Shown here piece after piece: positions 48,101-59,440 of a stretch of DNA of 64,000 nt (positions are counted from its first letter, which is position 1; each line of letters starts with the position of its first letter). The stretch is from the NCBI GenBank assembly GCA_010093515.1, contig MU001675.1, positions 1,127,386-1,191,385 of the forward strand, given 5' to 3'. The DNA comes from Lineolata rhizophorae. Its lineage: Eukaryota > Ascomycota > Dothideomycetes > Lineolatales > Lineolataceae. A program made the position numbers and the translations under genes. The notes beneath the pieces are model-generated. The model was not told the DNA's origin. It did not search any database and saw only the letters and a program-made list of their open reading frames with translations.

Positions 48101-49500
48101 GGGCTGCGTCCTGCAAACGTGACTGGAACTGGCCAATGATGTGCTCGTCGCTCAGAACGCCCACGTGGGCTTTTTCAATGCCAAAGTACGCATACGCTCG
48201 ATCCACGTCCTTGCGGCTGATCTTCCCTTCCGAAGCCAGGATGGCCGTCTTCGTCTGCAGATTCTCGCTCTTGCGGCCCTCGGCAATGCCTTCCAGACAC
48301 TCGAAGTAATAGGGAGAGTTGACTGCATCACACTCGGCCTGCCTCCGGTACGCAAAATACACCAAGTCGTCCGCGAAATCGCCCACGGCGCCGAGACTCG
48401 CGTAGTACGGGTGCTCCTCAGCGGATTGGTCGGCCGCCCTGCGTGCGGCTGGTGTCTTTTCATAGTCGTGACACCCAAGGAGACGATGTATGTGGGATAT
48501 CGCAGGGCTCGAGACTTTCAACCCCCTCGTCAGCTTTGCTTTCTGCTCCCCGGGTTTCCTGTCAATGATGGTCAGAACTTCTTCTCGCACATCTTCAATG
48601 AACGTGCGCGGAGTGTCTACCGCCAGAGCATCGTGCTCTGGTACATCGGGCATGATCCACTGCTTGTCCCTGTCCGAACCCTCGTAGACATCTTTAAACC
48701 CTAGATCCCTAAACAGATCATCCAAGTCGTTGCCAAATGAAACCAAGAAGCGTCTATTCTTAGCGGGAATTCTATTCCGAGTGCGGTTAGGTGCCAGGAC
48801 ATCGCGAAGATAAGTGCTCAAGAACTCGAGTACTTCGACCGGCTCTGATCTTTGCAGATCCTGCCTTTCGGGGTTCTCCCTGATCGCGTCCTCCAGCCGT
48901 TTCCTGAGGCACGCCGGATCTTGGAGAAGGCGGATATAGTCTGCTTTGAGTTGGGGCGGTTTCACGCGGATCTGCAAGTCTACCGGGCATCGCGGAGCGG
49001 AGCACCGGAAACTGTGAACTCTTGGTCCGCTATTCGTCTCTGGCTTGCCGGCAACCAAAATAAAGTGATGCAGTGGATATTCGTTAGACGGACATCCTTC
49101 CGGGTCCGCCTGGCCTTTCGCCTGGCTATTGAGAATCAAGTCAACGTGTACGCGGCAGGTTTTGCAGATTGCAGCCACCTTCAATGTCCACTGAGGGTCA
49201 TCGTCCCTGGGCAGTTCGCTTTGGTTATCCTTGAGTAGGAATGTGTGGCGGCAAGCGTGCTTAGGTAGGGTCTGGAGGTGGACATCGCGCTCTTCAAACA
49301 ACGGTGGAGGATCGGTAAGGATGTTGCGCCCTATGACGCTGTCATATCTCGGGTTGTAATTGTAGAGATCTTCGATCAGGCGAGGAGCAGTTTTCCCTGG
49401 GCATGTCAAGAGCTTGTTGTGAGCACAAGATACGTTCTAGTCACAACCTTACGTTTCGAGGCCGTATAGCAGAAAGATGAAACTCACCAGGGTGTGACAT
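45181..49500 (-). CDS. UBP2: Ubiquitin C-terminal hydrolase, UBP2 type
   Basis: Large ubiquitin-specific protease; yeast Ubp2 opposes Rsp5 by trimming K63-linked chains. Five exons: 49500-49488 (13 nt), 49396-48014, 47865-47777, 47669-46315 and 46261-45181, total 1306 residues, near the yeast length. The N-terminal half has paired Cys blocks (CKTCRVHVDL, CSAPRCPVDLQIR) like the UBP2 family. The catalytic USP domain opens with GFHNIGNTCYLNSLLQFYF (Cys624) and closes with KGGHYWIYIHD (His1188) and KYNDSVV (Asn/Asp about 1205). The long middle insert is acidic, Pro-rich and probably disordered. The fourth intron appears to start with GC (AAACG|GCACGT), since the reading frame into LFYGK requires it. 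Divergent to the complex I subunit gene. The presence of a BSD2-like Rsp5 adaptor 12 kb away is a chance but relevant neighbour. Confidence 0.92.
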
Positions 49501-50117
49501 TATTTCCTCAAGAAATTAGGTCAAGCTTGCTATGAAGCAACAGTCCAATGTTCACGAAACCCTATTTATATTGTACAAAATAAAACGATTAGGATTAGGA
49601 TACCAGGAGCCGAAGACGACCAGGGCAGCTCCTGTTCCAGTTGCTAGTGGGCGGCGAGGCGGGCACGCCCGGCCGTGCACCTCGCAAACCTTAGCGGGCA
49701 AGATTCCGGCAGGCGAGTGGAAGCAGATAAACGACGAGAGATTACAAAGACAGCAAGTAAGGCAAAGGTATGGATAGCATTCCGGGAGGGTCCGCAAGTG
49801 GTGGTGAAGAGCTGGGACGAGCTCGGACGTGCTTGTGACAAGCAAGCGCTTGTGACCGAGTCGCAGTGACGGGCAGCTCGGTCAAAGATGGCAGAAAGCG
49901 GCCGGCTGCGACAATCCGCCCCGGGCGGTCAGGCACCCGTGGCGCGGCACCAAGGGCAACGTGACTTCTTGGCGTCCGCTTAGCACTGCCAACCGCGCGG
50001 TCCGGAGGTGGGAGCTCAGGTTCCACCTCCGAACTGACCAGCCGACGACAGTGCCTGTCCCGCGACACGCTCACTCCCTGCGCGCCAATTTTCTGCCGCG
50101 CCTCAATCTCTCCCGCC
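49501..50117. promoter_or_regulatory. Divergent upstream region UBP2 / complex I subunit
   Basis: 617 nt between start codons. Moderately GC-rich toward the complex I gene, with no supported reading frame and no clear TATA box. Confidence 0.5.
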
Positions 50118-50880
50118 ATGGCATCGGAGGAGCAGCCGTACCAGCCGCGGGATGTCATCGACCGCACCATCAAGGCCGTAATGGTCGTCGGCGGCGCCGG
50201 CACCGTGCTCTCAGCCATCCAGAACTCACTGACGAGGCAGAATGTCGGCGCCCTCGGCTTCATCACAAGAACTGGGGGTACCATTGGGACGTTCGGTACG
50301 GAATCAGGCGACTCGACTGCTTTGGAAATTGCTCGGGCATCTGGATGCTGACGTGCGTGTAGCGGCGCTGGGTGCTGGATATGCATTCACGTCAACGGCG
50401 GCCGCCAATCTACGAGAAAAGGACGACGCCTACAACGAGGCCATCGGTGGATTCTTCGGTGGCTCCGTGATTGGTCTTAGCAGTATGGTGCCCCGCGAGC
50501 ATAATCGATGTGCGGACTCCCGTTGATGCTCACTTCGGCGGCAGAGCGATCGTTTCCGAAGACGCTGGGCTACGGCGCCGGCCTAGCCATCGTCCTAAGC
50601 GCGTTCAAGTACACGGGCGGCGGTTTCTCGAGGCACGGCAAAGACTATACAAAGGACAACGTCGAGGCCAAGGATGCGCTTAGGAATGCGAAGCGGATAC
50701 CGATGGAGCAGACCCTCTCCGAAATCGGGGAAGGTAGAGGTGAGGCTGCTCGTGAACATTGTCTCGCACTCTATTCTGACTGTTTCAGGCATATACCCGG
50801 AAGGTTATGAAGAGCGGCGGCGAGCGCGGATCAAGGAGAAGTACGGTATCGACCTCAGTGGCGTACCACCGGCACATTAG
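50118..50880 (+). CDS. NADH:ubiquinone oxidoreductase membrane subunit (NDUFA11/B14.7, 21.3 kDa type)
   Basis: Accessory subunit of the complex I membrane arm, Tim17-like fold, similar to Neurospora NUO21.3c. Four exons: 50118-50295, 50363-50482, 50545-50739 and 50789-50880, total 194 residues (about 21 kDa, fitting the name). The N-terminal MASEEQPYQPRDVIDRTIKA leads into a Gly-rich membrane segment; splicing restores GTFAALGAGYAFTSTAAANL and AIGGFFGGSVIGL, the Tim17-like helices with small residues. The C terminus GIYPEGYEERRRARIKEKYG is typical. The join of exons 2 and 3 (LSKRSFPKTLGYGAG) is the least certain but in frame. Confidence 0.9.
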
Positions 50881-51942
50881 AAAGTGGCTTGAGAGAAGTC
50901 ATTTTGGTGTTGCCGCATTACTCGAAGATCGCGGTTCGCTGTACATATAGGAATCAACATCGGAGACTTTCCAGTGGTCCACTTTGGGGCTTCGAACGCC
51001 ATTTTGCGGGAGCTAAGCTAAATGCTGAGATGCCGATAGTTTGATCGAACCACTCTAAACGTTCTGCTCGCGACGAATTACGTTCCTTTACCCTGGTCCA
51101 TGTCATGTGCTGTGCCAACCTATGTGGCTTCGTCAGATTTTCTTGCGCGCCTACAATCACGTTTGCCCTTCAGTTGAGGCTAGCTCCTAGAGGGACATCA
51201 CACTCCTGAGCTTCGGATTCTGGGAGACCTTTGCACCCACCGTAAAATTTGACATGATTCCGGGCGTCTCAATCTTAAATTGCCTAGCTACTCGGACCTC
51301 GCAGTAGAATGCCATTAGCTTCGGTACGACACGCCATGACCCAGCCCATCTCGCAGATCTGCAGAGGAACTCACCTTAATACCGCAATGACCGAACGTCA
51401 AGTGGCCCCACGAGATGCTGGCTCGCCATCAGGACGTGAGGCAACCCCGCGCTGGGTGCAGGCCTAGAGCCCTAGCGATGCTGCAGGCCTGCTCTCTTGG
51501 CGCGCGTATTGTGCATGCATGTCCATCCGCGGGGCTGCGAGCGAGGAGTTAGGTTCCCCAGACACGTGAGGGGGTTGTTTGGCCTTGTAGGCAGACGATT
51601 GTCGGCCAGCGATCTTTCGTACGTAGCAACCGTTTACGGCGGCCATCCCGGCGGCTCAGTACAGCTGCGTAGAAATTGCTCTGGCAGGCCCGGGCCGTGG
51701 CGCACGGCTAGCGTTCCCACTGCACCGTCCCGCTCTTTTCCGCCCGCCGGTGTCCCAGACTTTCGCTGCAACCCCGCCAATCCCCGCGCGGCGCCATCGC
51801 CGCCTAGCCGCAGGCCGCCGCCATTGCTCACACGAGCAATGCGCTTTTATTTGTTTCGCGCGCCCTCGGTTTTTTGCGCCGCTCTCTATTCTCCATTCTC
51901 TCCCGCCTCTTATTCTTCAGGATCCGAGCCCAGAAAAGAGCT
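50881..51942. other. Intergenic region, 1.1 kb
   Basis: No gene is supported. The part nearest 51943 is pyrimidine-rich (CTCTCTATTCTCCATTCTCTC at 51884-51903), typical of a fungal promoter or 5' leader. A 226-codon open frame starting at 51497 overlaps the start of the tubulin cofactor gene in another frame and is low-complexity. Confidence 0.5.
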
Positions 51943-53454
51943 ATGGGAGACTCCACCCCACCTGAACAGAAGCAGGAGCATACTCTGCAGGAACGCTTTT
52001 TCCATTACTTCCAGCATGAGGTCACAGGTGCGACAGGCTCGACACTTCCAACCCGCCTTGCGAGGGATGCTGGATTTGCGCCGTATAAGCGCTAACGCGG
52101 AGATGCTGCTCACCAGCTCTACAAGAGGAAATGGAACGCGTAGGCGACACTGCGTTGGCCGGCGGCGAACGCAATGACGCGATCGATCACTGCCTAGCCG
52201 GCATCGCGAGGCTGTCGCACGAGGTCAAGGATGCGTCGAGCTACATCCCAGCCTACGACCAGCGGACATACTCAGAGGTACATACAATTCCTAATGCCAC
52301 GGAGACAAAACCGAATCTCTCTGTTCTAGGCCGCCCTCCACTCGTCTTCCCTCCATTTCCACATCCCCAAGGAAAACGCACCAATCCCCAAGCCATCTTG
52401 ACTCAGCTCTGACGCCACCACCCCCCTTTTCAATCTTTCCCCAAGCAGGCCATCAAAGCCCTCAACGAAAAGCTCCAGCGGACCCGCACCGCGCACGCGC
52501 CGCGCCCGAAGTTCGCCTTCAAGACGACGCGCAAGAACCCGTCGGCCATCTCGCTGCGCGACGCCGCCGAGATGGCCTCGCAGACGAGCCGCGCCGGCGG
52601 CCGCTCCCGCCTGACGCCCGGCCAGCCCGTCGCCGGGTACGACTCGTCGACGGCCGAGTCGAGTCCGGCGCCGACGCCGATGCATCGCGAGGCGGAACAA
52701 GCGGCGGCGGCGGCGGACGGCGGCGGCGGTCAAACAGGCGGAGGTGGAGGCGCCGGGCCGGTCGCGGACGGCGAAGATGGCTTGGCGCGGCAGGTCGAGA
52801 ACAAGTTGTCTGTAGCCGGGGCGGGCAAGACGGCCGAGGAAGAGCCCGGCGGACAGGGCGCGGGCGGCTCCGTGGACGCGAGCGGCCTGCGGCGCTCGGT
52901 CGTCGACCTGGCGCCGCGGCCGCTGGCGACGCTGACGCTGCGCGACGTGCGCGAGGGCCTGGTGATGCGGGGCGCGGTGGCGGGCGCGGTGCACGCGACG
53001 GGCGTCGAGGCCAGCGTGCTGCTGGTCCGATGCCGGCAGCTGCGGCTGCACGCCTGTCGCGGCCTGGACGTCTATCTGCACTGCGCGAGCAGGCCCATTG
53101 TCGAGGACTGCGAGGGCGTTAGGTTTGCGCCGTTGCCGGGCGCTTGGGTGCGTTGTCCCCGGGAGTTCTCTGATTGTCTAGGTTGCGTGCGGGCGTGGTT
53201 TCGTCGTGAGTTGGCCAGGCTAACATGGAATGTTGAGGCGCTCGTAGGATGGGGACGGTGTCGAGGGACCCAATCAGTGGGACCAAGTCGACGATTTTAA
53301 GTGGCTCAAGGCGGAGCCGAGCCCGCATTGGAGCATTCTGCCACCCGAGGAGCGCATCAAAGACGCCGTTTGGGAAGACGTCTTCTCTACTGTTTCCGCC
53401 TCCGACTACATAGCCGAGGATGTTTTGAAGGCCGTGTCGATTTTGAAGTCATGA
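51943..53454 (+). CDS. Tubulin-binding cofactor C
   Basis: Tubulin folding cofactor C (TBCC), which with cofactors D and E releases assembly-competent tubulin and acts as a GTPase activator on beta-tubulin. Four exons: 51943-52027, 52117-52277, 52449-53147 and 53248-53454, total 383 residues. The N-terminal spectrin-like helical domain includes LQERFFHYFQHEVTALQEEM, made across the first join, and IDHCLAGIARLSHEVKDAS. A disordered Ala/Gly-rich linker (about 150-200) precedes the C-CAP/TBCC beta-helix with DVREGLVMRGAVAGAVHATG, LLVRCRQLRLHACRGLDVYL (expected Arg finger region) and ASRPIVEDCEGVRFAPLP. The last exon gives NQWDQVDDFKWLKAEPSPHW and ends ILKS. Unusually GC-rich third exon. Confidence 0.9.
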
Positions 53455-53865
53455 CGGATGTTAGCGAACCCCGTCATGACAGGTAAGACGAGGGATCGCA
53501 TGGGGATTCAACATACCAAGCCTTGCATAGCAGGAAGTACAACATTGGAATACACGGAACAGCCGCCAGTGTAGAGAGCGTGACGGCAATACTAAGGCGA
53601 CGTCGGTTCTGGCAGAATCAACCAAGTAAGTGCGTAGCAAACAAAGGATGGGAGTACGGCTGGGAATCAATATCCGGAGGCTCTAGTGATAGCACACATA
53701 GTACTTGCTTGACGCACAAGTATTTAATCCTTATACAGGAAAGACGAGTTAGAATAACAAATGCTTGGAAGTCCCCAAACTCCCGCTGAATGCAGTGCCA
53801 TCACAAAATTATTGTCATACACGTTAGCCCATAACGCCTCCCCATACATGACCCCAACGTGCCAT
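53455..53865. other. Convergent spacer TBCC / RPAP1
   Basis: 411 nt between two convergent stop codons, AT-richer than the flanking coding DNA; no gene seen. Confidence 0.5.
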
Positions 53866-55344
53866 TCAAACCGCCTTCCTCTTCCTCCCTCCTCCCCTCC
53901 GCCAATTCCACAACGCCTCCTGCGCATACGTCCTCGCACTCAGGTGCCCCTTCGACTTCCCCGCCTCCTCCACCAACGTGTCAATGACCCTCTCCCGCTC
54001 CACCTCCTCCCAGAGCCCCCTACACATAGCCTTGCCCGGCTCGCCCTCGCCAAGCTCCTCGCCCGCGTCGTCCACCTCGCGTCCGAACTCGCCCCGGCCC
54101 AGCCGAAAGAGCACGCGGCCGAGCGTCTGGAACGCGACGCAGCGCTGCGCGGGCACGGCGGAGCGGGCGAGGCGGGCCAGCTCGGCGACGGTGTAGCCGG
54201 CGGCCTCGGGCGCGTCGGCGTGGTGGTGCAGACCGAGGTGGGCCGGGACGCGGCGGGCGGTGCGCGGCGCGAGCAGCTCGCCGCCGAAGCCGAAGCGGAG
54301 GGCGGCCGGCGCGACGGCGCGCTGCGAGGGGTGGTACGAGGACTGCAGGTCGGCGGGCGAGTCAGGCGTGGGGAGCGGGGCCATCCAGGAGAGCTGCGAG
54401 GGGTCGTGCGGGAGCGAGGGGAAGTATTTGGAGTGTAGGTCGGCGAGGAAGTTGGGGGAGGAGGGGTCGAGCGGTGGAGGTTGTGGAGGGCGCGGGAAGT
54501 GGATGGACGAGGGGGCGGGAACGACGGGATCGCTGTCGTCGAGTGGTATGTTGTCGTCTGGGTTGGTCATGGCTTCGTCGGCGCGTTTGGCCGGACGTGT
54601 TGAGGCCGTGCCTGCGTCTGCTTCAGACGACGACGGCGTTTCTGTGCGATCTAGCGACACTGGCGGTTCCTCATCTGCAAAGGCAACCTTCTTTTTCTCT
54701 TTCACTGGCTTATCCGAACTGCCTTGACCGTTCGTACCACTGGATGGCTCCGGCGGCAGTTGCCCGCCCAGCGACTCCTCCTGCCCATCCGCTCCATCAC
54801 TAATATTGGCTCGCCTCAGCAGCTTCTCAACCAGCGACGCAGGCAGCCCGGCAAAAAGCTCCCGTCTCTCCCGTTCAATATCCTCCGGCGACATCTCGGC
54901 GATGCGCTGCCTGTTCTCATCGGCGATGCGCCGGCGCTCCATCTCCTCAAAGTCGTCCTGTTCTCCGGCTCCGTTTACCCTCAGCGCGCCACCGACCGGT
55001 GTAGCCCGGGGCGCAGCAGCAGCAGCAGCCGCTGCCTTAGGCGGCGGCGCGCCCGAGGCGTCATCGCCGGCGGTCCCACCATCACCGCCATGCCGCCTAG
55101 CCGCACGCTGCTGCTTGAAGGCCGAGGTGCGCGCGACGCGTTTCTTGTGGGCTGGAAAGCCCGTCGGCGGGGGTTTCGGGGCCGGCGCGGCGGGAGTTTC
55201 GGTGGGCGGGGCGCGCTCGGTGACGTCGGCGACGAAGGCGAGAGAGAGGGCGGAGGGGCGTGCGGGAGGAGTGGCATCGACCTCATCGTGGTTGTCGCGG
55301 TCGTCGAGGTCGATGTTGACGCGCTCGCCCTGGACGAAGGCCAT
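53866..55344 (-). CDS. RNA polymerase II-associated protein 1 (RPAP1/RBA50-like)
   Basis: Factor for assembly or nuclear import of RNA polymerase II. A single exon of 492 residues. The start MAFVQGERVNIDLDDRDNHD is chosen as the first ATG with family-like sequence. The RPAP1 N-terminal domain is recognised by FPAHKKRVARTSAFKQQRAA and, after a disordered part, RQRIAEMSPEDIERERRELF then GLPASLVEKLLRRANI (about 190-225). The C-terminal domain has PNFLADLHSKYFPSLPHDPS, LSWMAPLPTP, LRFGFGGELLAPRTARRVP and LGLHHHADAPEAAGYTVAEL. Shorter than human RPAP1 (about 1390 residues) but like fungal RBA50 proteins. Very GC-rich, with long open frames on the opposite strand that are artefacts. Confidence 0.92.
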   Translation of the reverse strand: MAFVQGERVNIDLDDRDNHDEVDATPPARPSALSLAFVADVTERAPPTETPAAPAPKPPPTGFPAHKKRVARTSAFKQQRAARRHGGDGGTAGDDASGAPPPKAAAAAAAAPRATPVGGALRVNGAGEQDDFEEMERRRIADENRQRIAEMSPEDIERERRELFAGLPASLVEKLLRRANISDGADGQEESLGGQLPPEPSSGTNGQGSSDKPVKEKKKVAFADEEPPVSLDRTETPSSSEADAGTASTRPAKRADEAMTNPDDNIPLDDSDPVVPAPSSIHFPRPPQPPPLDPSSPNFLADLHSKYFPSLPHDPSQLSWMAPLPTPDSPADLQSSYHPSQRAVAPAALRFGFGGELLAPRTARRVPAHLGLHHHADAPEAAGYTVAELARLARSAVPAQRCVAFQTLGRVLFRLGRGEFGREVDDAGEELGEGEPGKAMCRGLWEEVERERVIDTLVEEAGKSKGHLSARTYAQEALWNWRRGGGRKRKAV

Positions 55345-57166
55345 GGTGGAGATTGCCAGACGAAGATAGAAAGGGCCAGGCAAGCAGGCAGGCAGAAAGA
55401 GATGAGGGCGCACGTGTTGTGGCGCCAGAGCCGCCAAGGCGGTGTGCCGGATCGGGTCTAGCGCAGGCATCCCCATGGCCAGCCGAGCGGTCCCTGGGCC
55501 CGTGGCACCTGCACCGGCCGGCTGCACCATCCCTGGTCGTCTTTGCACCTTCCACCCCCGCCTGGCCCATGTGGCGTGCCTGCATGCGGGCGTGCCCCAG
55601 GCAGGGTGGGGGGTGGGGGGGGTTTCGCCAACGTTCACTTTCAACCTATCCGACGCGGGCCCACACTATTTAAATTCTCATCGTGCGTTTTGTGTCTTGG
55701 TGATGTTCGTTGCGTGCGCATGGTTCGCGCCGCGCGGACAACCCCCTCGAGGCCCGGTCTCTCGGTGTGCCGGCCCGCATGTCGTTTCGAGTGTTTCAAG
55801 CCGCAGCCTAACCAATGCAGGGTTGCCAAGCTTCTAAGCCGTGGAGATCCTGCGTGGAGCATGCCTACATTGTGCAAGAAGAGCCAGCCCGACCCAAGCC
55901 CACGGGGCAAGCTCAACCCATGGCTTTGAAGACTAAGAGATTTCAGGCCCTACGCGAAGAAAGAGCGGCCAAAAGTTCGCTTCCACCGCGCCGTCATGGG
56001 TCGTGGTTCCAGGGACATCGGATCGAGGCTCGCACCGAGAGACAGGGATTGGTGGGGGGCGCAGATCGGGTGTGGCTGACCCCGGCGCCCCGTTTGGATG
56101 CAAGTCACCCGGCGCTTTTACTGCCAGCTCAGTCCGCCCAACTCCCACGCGGCCGGGATCCCACCGGCGCCGCCAGTTGCCAGCCCGCCTACGAGCGGGA
56201 ACACAAGGCGAGTGAGGCAACAGTGTTGGACGGGGCGAATGGCGGCATCCAAGGCAACAGCCATCGGCAGCACGACCGACCTGGCGATGCGGCTGGAGGC
56301 TTCATTTTCGTGGCCGCTTCGAACCGTCCGTGGATCGCAGGACGGGGCACCAGCCATTGTGTATGTAGGGCTGGGGGACAAGGAGCAGCAGCAAGCCCCC
56401 GGAAGGCAGACAAGCACCGAGCGACTGACGGAGCTGGCCCGAAGCCGCCTGCGGTGCATGTGCGTGGTCGCCCGTCGCCGGCTCGCTCGCCTGCCCGTCC
56501 AAGCTGGTGTCGCAGACCCAGCCAGATCTCTCGACCTGCTCTCGTTAGAGCCCAGAGCCCGCCCCCGTCCGTGCCTATTTTATAATTGAAGATGCTCCCC
56601 CAATCCACAAAACCCGCCTGCCCCTTCCTCTCCCCTTTTTTCCTCCCCCTCTTCCTTGCACTCCGACTGCACGCCCGGTCGCCCTTTTGCCATCAAATAC
56701 GCCGTCGACGCCGTCCAAATCATCACCGCCGCGCCCGGAAATCCGACCGCACGCGCGCGACGAAGCTCTCGGCCGCATCGGCGCCGTCGCCAGGCGTCGG
56801 AGCGGCGCCGCATCCAGCTCCAGAGCGTGGTGCAGGCCGCAGCGGTTGCTTGGAGGGCTATCGCGATAGATCGTGTGGTCGGGCGGATTTGGTGTTCCGG
56901 GCCTCGCGCGCTCGAAGCGGCAACCTGTCGCTTACCCCTCAGACCTTTGCCGCATCCGGCCACTGGCGTCCAGGAACGGCCGGCGCTGTTCCCGACGTCA
57001 CGCCCGCCGCCCAGAGGCGCTGCCGTTCGCTCGTCCATGGTGTTGCGGCTGCTGCGTCCTTGCACCTGAGGGCTTGTCCGCGTGGCAAGCGGTGTGGCAA
57101 TCCCCGCCTTTCTTTGCTTTTCTTCTTTTCCTGTCTTCTTCCTAAACGGGGCTGGCCGGCCAGGTG
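55345..57166. promoter_or_regulatory. Long divergent region RPAP1 / HPC2
   Basis: 1.8 kb of GC-rich DNA between two divergent genes. Many long open frames appear on both strands because stops are rare in GC-rich sequence, but none carries a motif. A pyrimidine-rich block at 56615-56650 (CCCCTTCCTCTCC followed by CTTTTTTCC) looks like a promoter/leader of the rightward gene, so HPC2 may have a 5' leader of about 500 nt. Confidence 0.5.
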
Positions 57167-59440
57167 ATGGGCGAAGGCGGGACCGGGGGCGCGGCGTCGT
57201 CGTCGTCGCCCGGCGACCTGTCCACGCCGACGGGTTCGCCCGAGCCGCCGCCCGGCTACAACTTTGAGGGCGCGCACCAGGCGCCTATCGTCGCAAGTTC
57301 TGGTGGAGCGCTTTCGGCCGCGCCCGCCTCGGCTAAAAATAATCCGCAACCCGCAACCGCCTCGGCGCCCGCCAAGAAGCCGCGCAAGAAGAGGGAAACC
57401 GCCGCCGCCGCGCACAACCACGATGGCGCCGCGGACGTCGAAAAACCGAAGGAGCGCAAGCCGCGCAAGCCGCGCGCGCCCAAGGATCCCAACGCCCCGC
57501 CCGCGCCCCGCGCCCGGAGAGGCAAGACCGTCGACCCGGCGCCTGCTCTGCAGCAACAACAGCAGCAGCAGCCACCGCCGCCGGCTCCTGCTCCCGCCCA
57601 GCTGGCCGCGGCGCCGGCAGGGCCTTTGCACGAGCCGCCGGCGCATCCTCAACCGCCGCCGGCGCCGCCTCAGCACCAGCCGGTAGCGTCGCGACAGTCC
57701 AAAATCACCGACCTCATCGGGCCCAACCACCAGCCGCCGCCGCAGCATCCTCAGCCCATGCAGCCGTCGCAATCTGCACCGCCACCCGCCCAGCATCACT
57801 ATCAACAACAGCAGTACCAGCAGCCGTCGACGTCCAATTCCGCCGCCGTCCGCCCCGGCCCGGATATCCTTCACAATGCACCTTCACCCCGTCCAGCTTC
57901 AAGCGGCCAGCTGTACGATCCCATCCGCTCCGCGACTTTCGAGGCCGCTGCGCCTCCTCACCATGCTGGGTCGCCCCCCAGCAAACTCGTCAACCGCGCT
58001 AGCGCATCGCCGTCCATAAAGAGCCTGATTGACCCGGTCGGCCCGTCTCCTCACGGCGGCCAGTCGTCCGTGAGGTACTCACACCCGCAAGCCAACCCGC
58101 CCATCCAGTCGGTCACGTCGGCACCCGTGTCACCCGCGCCCCTCGTGGGCAAGCAGCCGCCGTTTGCGTCGAGCCCGACTAGCGGACCCCCTGCTGCGTC
58201 TGCGACTCAAGCTCCGATCTACTCCGACCAACCAGCACCGCCTAGACAGGCGCCACTGAAAACGGAGATGGAAATCGACACGGAACCACCGCCCGCGCAC
58301 AGCAAGCCGACCGCAGCGACCAACAACGGCGCGAGCAACGCCAATGGCACTACTGCAGCAAAGCAGCTGACCAAGTCCGAGCCTGTCTCGACCGCTCCTT
58401 CGTCGGCGGCGCCCACGCCTCCGACCAAGCCGGTCCGCCAAAAGGACGCGCCGCCGCCTCTGCCTACGGGCAGCGGGCTCCTCTCGGGCACGCCCTTCGG
58501 CCCGGCATCGATCGGCAACGGCGCGCCCGGCGGTAGCGGCGGCAACAACGGGTCCGCGGGTGGCAGCGGCAACGGCGCCCCGACGAGCGGCACCAACATC
58601 TGGCTAACGTTCCCGCTCAAAGGCCAGACCAACGTGACCATCAACTTCGCGCGCGAAGTGGAGCGCAAGTACGGCTTCGCGGCGCTGAACCCGCGCGCGG
58701 CGCAGCAGCAGGAGCGCAGGCGGCAGATGGCGGCAGCCGGCGCGGCGCTCGAGAAGGCGGCGGGGACTGCGGGCCGCGCATCGGGCGATGACATGTCGCT
58801 GGACTTGTCGGAGCCGGACAGCAACATGGAGATGGGCGGCGTGGACGATGACGCGGCTTTGGGTGTGGGTGCCGGTGCTAGTGCCGGTGCTGCCGGTGTT
58901 GGTCCTGGAGGGGCGCCGTCGGGGGCGCCCGGCAGCGCGGCCGAATCGGGTAAGAAGAAGCGGCGCCGCAAGGTCGAGGACTACGATAAGGACGACGACT
59001 TCATCGACGACACGGAGCTGGCGTGGGAACAGCAGGCGCTCATGGCTAAGGACGGCTTCTTCGTGTACAGCGGACCGCTGCTGACCGAAGGCGAGAAGCC
59101 TGTCGTTGAGAGGTATGTTGCAAAATTTTCCTTTGCCTCTGACTTCCCATGCACGGTCTTTTTTTTTTTTTTTCCAAGTTTCCACTAACTTTCGTCCTCC
59201 AGGGCCGACGGCACCGTCAAGCGCGGACGCGGACGCGGCCGCGGCGGCACCACGCGCGGCGAGACCGCCGCCGCCCGCGGAGGCGGTCGTGGCGCCGGGC
59301 GCGGGTCCCGCGGCGGCACGACGATGCGCAAGCCCCGCGTGACCAAGGCCGAGCGCGCCGCCATGGAGCAGGAGAAGCGCGACCGCGAGAGCTTGGCCCA
59401 GCTCATTGCGAAGCCCATGGGCTACGCGGCGCCGACGTAG
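57167..59440 (+). CDS. HPC2: HIR histone chaperone subunit, HPC2/ubinuclein domain protein
   Basis: Nuclear subunit of the HIR complex, which deposits H3-H4 independent of replication and represses histone genes. Two exons, 57167-59112 and 59203-59440, give 727 residues. Residues 1-590 are mostly disordered, rich in Pro, Ala, Gln and Ser (poly-Gln near 130-135), with basic KKPRKKRE and KERKPRKPRAPKDPN motifs. The conserved HPC2-related domain is at about 596-645: KKKRRRKVEDYDKDDDFIDD then TELAWEQQALMAKDGFFVYS. The C terminus has an RGG-type stretch (GRGRGRGG) and ends AKPMGYAAPT. The start is uncertain: an acceptor-like GGCCAG directly precedes GTGATGG, so a further 5' exon is possible. The 90-nt intron contains a T-run of 13 before the acceptor. 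Confidence 0.88.

Noticed and set aside
51497-52177. 226-codon open frame overlapping the TBCC start
   Set aside because: Different frame from TBCC, low complexity, and the TBCC exons explain this DNA.
55353-57145. Several 100-250-codon frames between RPAP1 and HPC2
   Set aside because: Occur on both strands in GC-rich DNA, Arg/Pro/Ala-rich and mutually overlapping; none has a motif.
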